Origin: Tubiluchus corallicola
Lineage: Eukaryota > Priapulida > Priapulimorpha > Priapulimorphida > Tubiluchidae
DNA: 43,793 nt
NCBI GenBank assembly: GCA_030141605.1
Contig: JAQGDQ010000356.1
Coordinates: 1-43,793 of the forward strand
Reading direction: 5' to 3'
The notes under the pieces were generated by a model. That model was not told the DNA's origin. It ran no database searches and was given only the letters and a program-made list of their open reading frames with translations. Of the stretch, positions 23,901 to 35,900 are shown one piece after another; position 1 is the first letter of the stretch; every line of letters starts with the position of its first letter. Both the position numbers and the translations under genes were made by a program.

Positions 23901-26900
23901 ATTTTTTCTTGTTTCTAAGCAAGATCCTGCTAGTAAATCATTCTACAGGCAGACTAATGCATAATTAAGTAAAATCTATGTAAAACAACCAAAGTTACTG
24001 AACTTACTTGGCAAACGGCTTTGTTTTACACACATGTCTCATGATGGTTGTAGTTAAGGCGAGTTGCTCAGGTACACTTAATCTTTAACCTACAGTAACT
24101 GTGCGTGCGCATAATGAAAATGTGAAAAGGCTTATTGTTCATTTATTATGTCATTGTATGCTGATGTAGACTAAGATTTATCTTCATTCTGACATGCATT
24201 CTCGTGTAATAATGTTTCTGGTCGTCTCCCTCATCTGACTGAAAACAACAAACAACTAATAAAGCAATGCAGATAATAGTAAAAAATGACATAAAGACAT
24301 TAAGATGTTTTGCACAAGTAATAAAACTGATTAAATAGAAAGCGATTACCGTTGTAGATATGATGAGAGTGCAACAGTACTTAATATTGGACAGGAAGAA
24401 GCTACGATGCAACATAAATTGCATTTAAATTCAATTCAAACAACTTTATTTAGCACTAGAGCAGAAGTTAAGATGCTTAAAAGCTTTTTAACGTAAGGTA
24501 GAACACGGAATGCTCATTATAGTCACACAAAAGATTATTTATTTTCTTTTTCATAATTTGTGCTGTTTCTCGTGATTCTATGTTGTGCTTATAGCCACTT
24601 AATGATCCAGTTTTTCTTTCGGGCCTTTTCTCTATGGAGTTTTTATCACAAAAATCAGTTTACTGTTACAGTCTCTTTTCATTCAACACAAGCATTAACA
24701 GAAACCTTTTTTCTCTAGTAAATTTGTTACAAGATTTTTATTTTGCAAAATTCTTATCTCCGTCTCCAAGTTTCTAGCGAAGTCCTTTTGTTGTGTGCCG
24801 TTTGTCTTGTTTGGAGCAAAATGTTCGTGTCAGTGCTCCTGCATGATGTTTGAGTTTGTAACTTGGAAAAAAATGGTAATTTAGATTGAGTGCCATCTAG
24901 ATTTTGATTTGGTAAACTTAATATTAATTTAGTTTATGTGCCATCTAGATTTTGATTTGGTAAACTTAATATTAATTTAGTTTGAGTGGCATCTAGATTT
25001 TGATTTGGTAAACTTAATATTTATATAAGTAACTCGGATATTTGAGTCAGTTATTTACGGATGTGGAACAGAAACTCTGATGCTTGAGTTGGTAACTGAG
25101 TGTTTATGTGAGTAAATTCTGTGAGTAACTTAACAATGTAGATGATTAGCATGCATTCTTAAAGGAAAGCTGAACCTAATCTTGAACTATACCTCATAAC
25201 AATCTAATCTGTCAAATATTCAGAGGGAACTTACTATTTTTACACAATGACTTACGTGAAACAATTATTTGCCTTAAATGCTGTATCGCGTTTGTGGGGC
25301 TAGTTCTTCGCTGTTATACGTATTTCGCCCGAGATGGGCACTAGCGCCTGAATCTCGGAAATGCGTTGCACACAAAACAGGTGCTGTACTACTCAGCACA
25401 GAGGTGTTCAGTTATGACGTAGTACATACATTCCAGAGTTCATACGTGAGCACAGTTGTAAACTAGAGATTCGAATTTTAAACATTAAACTTGCTAACTT
25501 TTTCTCTATCACACTGTAGGAGCACTGTACTTCAATTTTTGCTTCACAAACACGTGCTCATGAACCTTTCTGCATTAAAAATTACGTTCATTTGTGATGT
25601 CATCACTAGTTGGGCTCGCCTGCCATTAATTAAGTCTTTAACTATTATTAAATTACCACGATTGCTTCGGCATTATTATTGGTATTAAAATGTATACTTT
25701 TTTCTGTACTTCAAAAATAGGGCATTATATGAAAAATCGTCCTGTTTTCCTTTAACTGACATGTCACTTATTAAAGTTGCTACATAAATTTAATATTTGC
25801 AATTTTTTAATTTTACTTTTAGATTTTGGATATTTTGGGAATTGGACCAAGTGGCCCTCCTCTTGCGCCACGCAGAGTTTACTCCGTTGTGCCATTTCCG
25901 CCGGAAAGAACTGCACCGGTCGTTAGTTGTGAGAATTTCGTATTCGTGGCAACTCCAGAGACGGAGGAAGCTCACAAAAAGAGGCACTCGGTTACTAGTA
26001 TGGAAGAGGAACAAGAAGCAGCAGCTGGGAAAAGTCGCAAAGAAATTGTATGTATTTCCTTTAATTAGTGTTTATAGTAGATGGTTTGTAACGAGATTTG
26101 GTCAGTCATTATAGTTAGTTGGATAGAGATCAGCCGTCATTAGCCGCATTTTCATGCAAACTTGATTGATGTTACCAGAAATGATAAAATGATAGACTAT
26201 CTGAAAATTTGTAAGTCGCCAAAAGTTGCCAAACGTGAGACAGAAGTATTTGCTGTTGCCGTCGCAGGCTTTGCAAAAATTTTTAAGTGTTTAAAGTTTG
26301 TGAGTGAAGTTGCAAATCTTGCAGCCTGCGTCAAAACTTCACGAAACTGTCGCAAAGTTGTCTGAACTTGCGCCAAACTTGTGTGCAAATGTGTCACTAA
26401 TTATTTGTGATATTCGTCAACAATTTCGAAGTCCGCAAAAACTTTTTACGTTGCTTTTGAGAATGCGGCGACATCTTTTGCGGTTATTCTTCAACATTTT
26501 GAAGACATTCTGCAAACATTTCGTGAAGTGATCACAATATACTCAAGCAAGTGTCGTGGATTGTTGGTCTTTTCGATTGTCGCAAACAAGTCAGTGGCAT
26601 GACTCATTGGCATATCAGTGAAACAAGTACCCTGGGTGAGACACTAAACCAATAGAGATGTCTCTGCCATGTTTAGACATATGTATATAATCACTTTGCT
26701 TTGATGACAAAAGAAACCATAATTGGCATGACGTGTAAAGCCTCCCAAAGTTAGTACTCACTCACAAAGTTCGGTTTGACACAAACAAAGTTTCGTCACA
26801 AACAACAAAGAAAAACAACAACAACAAAAATATGAAAGAGTGATAAAAAAATGACAAATATGACTAAAAACTTTAAGTGTGACTTATTCAGCAAAGTTCA

Positions 26901-29900
26901 GCTTTTATTATATACTGACTATCTAAATATAACTTATTTGAAGAGAAAAAATAGCTAAGAGGTCACGATGTTCACTCTGTTATTGTTTGTATTTACAAGA
27001 TTTTTTCCAGTTTTGTAAATATTGATGGTTAAAAATGTTGACAGTTGAGTGCCGCCAAGAAAGCTCGTAAGGAAAAGAAGGAAAAAGAACGAAGAGGGGA
27101 AACTCCTGTAGAAAAAGAAAGACGGACAAACAAACTAACGGAGACAAAAATGAAGCTTTCTGAGTTACAAGCTGGTGGTTCAGAATCTACGTCAGAATAT
27201 ACGTACGTACAAAACTGTTTATTATTAATATACAATGGGCGTCGCTTAATAGACTCACTTTGGGTTGGAAGTGTTTAGACCCAATTAACTGACTGATTCA
27301 ATTAGCCGAAGGGTTTAACCCATTACTACTATAGAAGAATGACTCATCACTCTTCACTGTAGTATGCATTTCAAAGGCTTTAAATGAATTTTAGAAATGA
27401 AAAATTCTTACGTGCAATTATTTAAGAATATTAATTTAAAAGTGAAATAATAAAAAAGAAAATAAAAAATCCCAAAAATCTGATTATTATCAGTAAAAAT
27501 TACAAAAATTCCTTCAAGGTTGGTTGCTTCATTTCTTCACGAAGAAGTTAGTTTATGAAATTCTCATAATGATAAAAACGTTGAAAATCTGTTGCTGTAT
27601 ACTGCACATATTCACTCAATACACCTAGTCACCTAGTGCTTGAGCTGCAGTTAGTGGTGACTTCAAAAGCAAACCGCTGGTCAAGTGATTAAATGTTTAG
27701 CTTCCAGAAACAATGAGGTTAATTGCAGTGGACAAGCGGGTGACACATTCAAAGTAATACCGCTAAGCTAACATATTATTGCATATGATAAATGTACCTG
27801 CTTACAAACAAAGCTGTACTTAACATGACTGTTTATATGTATATTATAGTCAATATTTAATACATAAAATCAATATAAAGATGATATGCAAGCAATAAAA
27901 GCTCTTTGGGTACACACAAGTATCTTATTTTAAGTATATGAAGTAAAAATATTGAGTCAATTATGCAGAGTTATTTGAGTCAATTACCAACAGTTTTTAT
28001 ATACATTTGAATAAGAGCGGCCCATACTGATGGCCACATGTACCCGTGGTGGTGGCAGCAAAACTTAATATTTGGTTTCAGAAATATCATTGTTTTTTCG
28101 TCAAATTTTCAAGCATATAATTGTGCAATACAGCAAAGCAATTTTAATGTATTAACTTCACATAGAATTAATTCTGGGTGTTTCTTCTCTGGTTTAAAAA
28201 CACTGAATTTATTCACATTTGCATTTCTCTTTAATTAAATTAAATTAGCGCATAATTTTTTTCTGTTTTTCTCATGCAGGTTACAGTATTTTCGCTGGGT
28301 TGTACCCGCAGAGGGCTCTGTCACACTTAGACTGAAATTTTCCGCTTCAGTTGTTGGAAGGGTTAGTCAAACGTTCACGTTTGAGATGCTTGGAACGAGA
28401 CGTCAGTATTCGCTGTGTTGCCAGGCACTTTGTGCATTTCCATCTATCAGCAGTAACCCCAAGTAAGCTAAATATGGGACTATAGTAAGTGCTTTTAAAC
28501 ACGGATGATTCCATTTGCCGATTATTGCACTTTAAATTCAGTATCGTTTTCGTCGAAAACCGTCAAGTTTTGTAGCCGAAACTTTCGATAATTTTCCGTA
28601 GCATTTTCTCCAGATTTTAGTAGACTATATATCCAGCTTACCATTTTCTTCTAGACGTTAAAAATCACTGAAAAATATTCTCTAAAATAGCTAAAAATAA
28701 AATGAAAACATTGTTTAGTCTTTGGCGCAAGTGAGCGAGAATGACGTACGAGGTACAGAAAGGGTCTTTACTTACCGATGTTTGTTTACTGATCTTTGAT
28801 GATCTCGCGACTGTACTCATTACGTCATTCGTCTTGCACAATGATAAATGGCGGTTCTTCAAATTTAATATCGCTAACAACGAAGTGATAAAAAATCGAA
28901 AGAAACAAGTTTTACAGTAAGTTTATAACAAAATAAATTGAATATTCATAATGAGAGTAGGATTTTAAGTCGTAAAAGCTTATATTATAGTCAGTGGCAA
29001 CTCATAACTAAGATTAGTAGGGATGTTGCTTCAGAAATTTTTTACCATTGTTTTAATATTGTGTAAAACAATATTGATGTTCACTTACTGTCACAGAACT
29101 TATTTCATGGGGGTGCAGGGAAGCTATGATTAAATTATTTAAAGTTGTGCAAAAATAAAAGAACTGAAAAAATTATGAATTAAATAGAATAGCTGGAAGC
29201 ATGATGATCATCTAATTCTACACTTCATCACATTTAAGAATATGGTACAAGGTTTTTAAGCGCAACACACTCCTAGTCAAAAATAAACACTACTTGTACA
29301 ACAGGGTCAGTACTGTGTGAGCGACAGTGCTTTCTCTACCTAGCATGCAGCTTCTTATCTCAGACAAGTGCACATGGCCGCAGGCACACAACAGCCAAAC
29401 ACCACGTTGCTAGAACTGCAAAGCGCACAATCCCCTCATGTTCTGGTTCTGTACAAGCATTGACAAGCATGTACAAGTTTAAAGAAAGATGCATGCACAC
29501 AACAGCCAAACACCACATTGCTAGAACTGCAAAGCGCACAATCCCCTCATGTTCTGGTTCTGTACAAGCATTGACAAGCATGTGCATGTATAAAGAAAGA
29601 ATTAAAGAAAGAAGACTCATTATATTGAATGTTATCAATAATATTGAGTGAAAATAGGGGGTGCTGCAGTTCCACAGTACCTATACACAAGCCACCACTT
29701 TAATAATTCATGTGTTTTGCATAGGGGGTGATGCAGTTCCACAGTACCTATACACGAGCCACCACTGTTTATAGTGAGTGTTTAGTTTGACTTTAATAAT
29801 CCATTTGTTTTGAATAGATTCGTATTTAACCGAAGGAAAGCCAGCAAAGAGAAAAATGAGATTATTCACAAGACTTACATTCATGACACCGGAGTGTTTG

Positions 29901-32900
29901 ACTTTGGCCCACTCCTCGCGACCAAAGCTAGAGATATGTATGTTTTTATTGGTTTTTATTTGTGTTGCTTTTAAATTCTTGATCAGTATCACTGCATTTC
30001 TGAAACTTTTGCAGTGGAATGTAATGGATTAAGTGTGTTTAATTTTTTCTTTTTTCTTTTTCCGCAGCCTCAGGGATGGAGCAGAAAACATGGCTACATT
30101 TAATTTGGTTAATGATAGTCCGCTGACTGCGCATTTAAGCATAACTTTTCAACACGATACGTTAGGCCGGGTCTTTCTGTTGCAACCCGTAAACTCGGAC
30201 CTAATTCCAAGCGAAGCTCAGATAACAGTGCAGCCAAACAGTACAGAGGTATTACATTGTAAAGTAATCACAGTGTAACCAAACAGTACAGAGGTATAAC
30301 CTTGTAAAGTAATCACAGTGCAACCAAACAGTACAGAGGTATTACATTGTAAAGTAATCACAGTGCAACCAAACAGTACAGAGGTATAACATTGTAACCT
30401 GATCACAGTGTAACCAAACAGTACAGAGGTATAACATTGTAACTCAGTCACAGTGCAAAAAGCAGTACTGAGGTATAACATTGTAACGTAATAACAGTGC
30501 AACTAAACAGTACTTAGGTATAACATTGTAACTCAATCACAATGCAACCAAACAGTACAGAGGTATAACATTGTAACCTAATCACAGTGCAACCAAACAG
30601 TACAGAGGTATAACATTGTAACCTAATCGCAGTGCAACCAAACAGTACAGAGGTATAACATTGTAACCTAATCGCAGTGCAACCAAATAGTTCAGAGGTA
30701 TAACATTGTAACTCAATCACAGTGCAGCCAAACAGTACAGAGGTATAACATTGTAACTCAATCACAGTGCAACCAAACAGTACAGAGGTATAACATTGTA
30801 ACTCAATAACAGTGCAACCAAACAGTTCAGAGGTATGACATTGTAACTCACACACAGTGCAACCAAACAGTTCAGAGGTATAACATTGTAACTCAGTCAC
30901 AGTGCAACCAAACAGTTCAGAGGTATAACATTGTAACTCAGTCACAGTGCAACCAAACAGTACAGAGGTATAAGATTGTAACTCAGTCACAGTGCAGTCA
31001 AACAGTACAGACGTATAACATTGTAACCTAATCACAGTGCAACCAAACAGTTCAGAGGTATAACATTGTAACTCAGTCACAGTGCAACCTAACAGTTCAG
31101 AGGTATAACATTGTAACTCAGTCACAGTGCAACCAAACAGTTCAGAGGTATAACATTGTAAAGTAATCACAGTGCAGCCAAACAGTACAGAGGTATAACA
31201 TTGTAACCTAATCGCAGTGCAACCAAACAGTACAGAGGTATAACATTGTAACCTAATCGCAGTGCAACCAAATAGTTCAGAGGTATAACATTGTAACTCA
31301 CACACAGTGCAACCAAACAGTTCAGAGGTATAACATTGTAACTCAGTCACAGTGCAACCAAATAGTTCAGAGGTATAACATTGTAACTCAGTCACAGTGC
31401 AGTCAAACAGTACAGACGTATAACATTGTAACTCACACACAGTGCAACCAAACAGTACAGAGGTATAACATTGTAACTCAATCACAGTGCAGCCAAACAG
31501 TACAGAGGTATAACATTGTAACTCAATCACAGTACAACCAAACAGTTCAGAGGTATAACATTGTAACTCAGTCACAGTGCAATCAAACAGTTCAGAGGTA
31601 TAACATTGTAACTCAATCACAGTGCAGCCAAACAGTACAGAGGTATAACATTGTAACTCAATCACAGTACAACCAAACAGTACAGAGGTATAACATTGTA
31701 ACTCAATCACAGTGCAACCAAATAGTTCAGAGGTATAACATTGTAACTCAATCACAGTGCAATCAAACAGTTCAGAGGTATAACATTGTAACTCAATCAC
31801 AGTGCAATCAAACAGTTCAGAGGTATAACATTGTAACTCAATAACAGTGCAACCAAACAGTACAGAGGTATAACATTGTAACCTAATCGCAGTGCAACCA
31901 AACAGTACAGAGGTATAACATTGTAACTCAATCACAATGCAACCAAACAGTACAGAGGTATAACATTGTAACCTAATCACAGTGCAACCAAACAGTACAG
32001 AGGTATAACATTGTAACCTAATCGCAGTGCAACCAAATAGTTCAGAGGTATAACATTGTAACTCAATCACAGTGCAACCAAACAGTTCAGAGGTATAACA
32101 TTGTAACTCAGTCACAGTGCAACCAAACAGTTCAGAGGTATAACATTGTAACTCAGTCACAGTGCAACCAAACAGTTCAGAGGTATAACATTGTAACTCA
32201 GTCACAGTGCAACCAAACAGTTCAGAGGTATAACATTGTAACCTAATCACAATGCAATCAAACAGTACAGAGGTATAACATTGTAACTCAGTCACAGTGC
32301 AACCAAACAGTTCAGAGGTATAACATTGTAACTCAGTCACAGTGCAACCAAACAGTTCAGAGGTATAACATTGTAACTCAGTCACAATGCAACCAAACAG
32401 TACAGAGGTATAACATTGTAACTCAGTCACAGTGCAACCAAACAGTTCAGAGGTATAACATTGTAACCTAATCACAATGCAACCAAACAGTACAGAGGTA
32501 TAACATTGTAACTCAGTCACAGTGCAACCAAACAGTACAGAGGTATAACATTGTAGCTCAATCACAGTGCAACCAAACAGTTCAGAGGTATAACATTGTA
32601 ACTCAATCACAGTGCAACCAAACAGTACAGAGGTATAACATTGTAACTCAGTCACAGTGCAACCAAACAGTTCAGAGGTATAACATTGTAACCTAATCAC
32701 AGTGCAACCAAACAGTACAGAGGTGTAACATTGTAACTTGATCACAGTGCAACCAAACAGTACAGAGGTATAACATTGTAACTTGATCACAGTGCAACCA
32801 AACAGTACAGAGGTATAACATTGTAACTTGATCACAGTGCAACCAAACAGTTCAGAGGTATAACATTGTAACTTGATCACAGTGCAACCAAACAGTTCAG

Positions 32901-35900
32901 AGGTATAACAGGTATGTCATTGTTGACCATGTTACAGGTTTTGTCTGTTTGGGCTTATCCGAAGGCTGTCGAGGAGGAAAATGATGCGGTCTTGTGCTCC
33001 GTAAAAGACAATCCGGAGACGGTCGTCTTCCCGATCAGATGTCACGGCTTCCGACCGGAAATTGTCGTTGAAACAAAAGTACTGAATTTTGAGAAAGTTC
33101 TCCTCCGCAGGTGATGTTTCATTTGTTATAGAAAACAATTTCACTCCACGTGATAGAGGATTTTTTCTTAACTCCGCTTGATTGAATCATGTTATTGTTG
33201 GTTTTTAGGAAAGAAACTAGAGTGATGCGATTGAGAAACCCGACAATGATTCCGGTTGCGTGGAGATTATCCGGTCTTGAAGCTCTCGGTGATGACTTCT
33301 CGTTCCAGAAGGACAACGGAATTGTAGAACCTTTGTCTGAGCTGCAACTGAACGTCTCGTTCCGTCCCGTGAAGGCTGTTAACATCAAGAAAGTTGTCAG
33401 GGTCGAGGTATGTAGAACCTTTGTCTGAGCTTCAACTGAACGTCTCGTTCCGTCCCGCAAAGGCTGTTAACATCAAGAAAGTTGTCAGGGTCGAGGTACA
33501 TCACTAAAGTCTAATGGCTATTCTTAATTAGTGACATTGTCATGCAATTTAACGTGGCTATTCTTAATTCTTTCTGGAACGTAAGCGTTTGCTCCATTTT
33601 GCATGAGTTCATGAAAAACTTTTCCCACTAAGCAGTGATTACATTATATTGGATAATTTTTGTAGGTTTCTACTCCTCATACAATGGATGTTTATGTATC
33701 ATTACATATGAAATGCATTTGTTTATGTTGGCCCAAAAAATCAATTTTTGACAAATAAATTGAAAAAATCTTTCAGTAACTGCAGTGTTTGCACTGTAAC
33801 AATGTACAGTATCACTTGTGTGAAATCGACTATTATGCAGAAAATTTCAACTATCCAGACACAACACTCTGATAAACTTTGATTTCAAGTCTACTCTATC
33901 TTTAAGAAGAAATTCCTGTTAAAAGGCGAAAAGGCTTTAATTTCTCCTTAGCTGTTTGGCAGTACTGGTACTTTTACAATTGCAAACTATCTATATTGAA
34001 TACAGCAGATCTCTCAACTGGTTTTTAGAACTGCTAATAAGCTTGAATGATAACACTGAAGAAGTTGAATTTGAATTTAAATTTGTTGAAAAAGAAGTTG
34101 AATTTAAAGAGTGTAGTCATTGATTTTTAGATATCTGATGCTCAAGGTCATCATGGATTGGTTTCAGCAGACACTATACAAATCATTGGAGAAGCATATG
34201 ATGTTGCTATTGATATAAGCTTTCCAAAAGGTATTGTATGTTCACTAAAAGATAAGAATATTTTTGTGATATTTTTTAAAGCAAAGGAAAGAACAAGTCA
34301 CTCAGCATGTTGTTGTTTATTTTACTGTTGTCACTTAAACTGTTTGCGGTGTGCTAAAGGAAAGAACAAGTCACTCAGTATGTTGGGTTTATTTTACTAT
34401 TGTCACTTAAACTGTTTGTGGTGTGCTAGAGGAAAGAACCAATCACTTAGCATGTTGGGTTTATTTTGCTGCTATCACTTAAACTGTTTGTGGTGTGCTA
34501 AAGGAAAGAACAAGTCACTCAGTATGTTGGGTTTATTTTACTGTTATCACTTAAACAGTTTGTGGTGTGCTAAAGGAAAGAGCAAATCACTCAGTATGTT
34601 GGGTTTATTTTACTGTTATCACTTAAACTGTTCGTGGTGTGCTAAAGGAAAGAATAAGACACTCAGTATGTTGGGTTTATGTTACTGTTATCACTTAAAC
34701 TGTTTGTGGTGTGCTAAAGGAAAGAACAAGTCACTAAGTATGTTGGGTTTATTTTACTGTTATCACTTAAACTGTTCGTGGTGTGCTAAAGGAAAGAATA
34801 AGACACTCAGTATGTTGGGTTTATTTTACTGTTATCACTTAAACTGTTTGTGGTGTGCTAAAGGAAAGAACAAGTCACTTAGTATGTTGGGTTTATTTTA
34901 CTATTATCACTTGATTTTATTTGTATTTCAGGCAGTGACGGTAGTATTGAATTTGGAGCTGTAAGAATGTTTGAAGACTCTAAACAGCAGTGCTTCTTGA
35001 AAAATAAAGGAAAATACGAAATTCAATTCAAGTAAGTTTTGTTTAATAATCATTGTTTCTGCCTTTTTTGAGTAAGTCTTCTTTATTTGTATCAGAAAAT
35101 ATTTGATCAATCGTATATATTAACTCTACTGGTATGTTTTATATATATAATATTCGAGACTACAGCTTCGACGACAGCACCATTTGCGGCGATCTATACA
35201 TCAAACGAAAGGTCTCGGTCTAGTGTCGTGCCATTGGGGGTTTACTTTTCGAATCGGGGTCGAAAAACCTCCAAAATGGCCATTTTTCGGCTGTTTTTTG
35301 CAAAACTTATATCGCTTGTTTCTAGACAGGCCGGGGGTGGCTGACGCAAAGCCATTGTTCTGACGTCATCCATTATACTCTTTATAACTTTAATTCAGTA
35401 AAAGCTGCTGCTGCTGGCTTTGCATTGTAAATGAGGACTATGTAGAATGTTCGCGCATTATTGATTATTAGTGTATTTATATGCCAATTTTTTTGCGGGG
35501 CCTTTGCTAGTAGGATATTAATATCTGAATTGTTTTTGTGAACTTCAGTGCACTATTTATGTATGCGACTTACGACCACATTTAATTTTAAACTGATTGG
35601 TTATAAAATGATTTCGGACCCGTATATTCTAGTGGTGCACTCCTATGCATAAGGCGTTGTGGGGGTACGCACACTAAGGTTGCATTTCCACTGCGTCCAC
35701 ACAGACACAGACTTTTCTGTCCGCACGTTTTACGTCTGCAAAAGTTGTTTCCACTGCGCCCACACAGACACAGACTCTTCTGTCCGCATGTTTTACCTCT
35801 GCAAAAGTTCTTTCCACTGCGTCCACACAGACACAGACTTTTCTGTCCGCACGTTTTACGTCCGCAAAAGTTGTTTCCACTGCGCCCACACAGACACAGA

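Noticed and set aside
25797-26114. 105-residue + frame and 74-residue - frame over exon 14
   Set aside because: Shadows of exon 14, whose own frame carries the conserved GPSGPP segment.
26162-26531. Overlapping + and - frames of 66-75 residues
   Set aside because: No recognisable domain, no phase-compatible splice sites with exons 14 and 15, and an equal-length frame on the other strand.
30514-32880. 788-residue frame on the minus strand
   Set aside because: It is the 45-bp splice-donor array read in a stop-free frame (15-residue unit). The array is explained by + strand exon 18, and no start context, domain or non-repeat sequence supports a protein.
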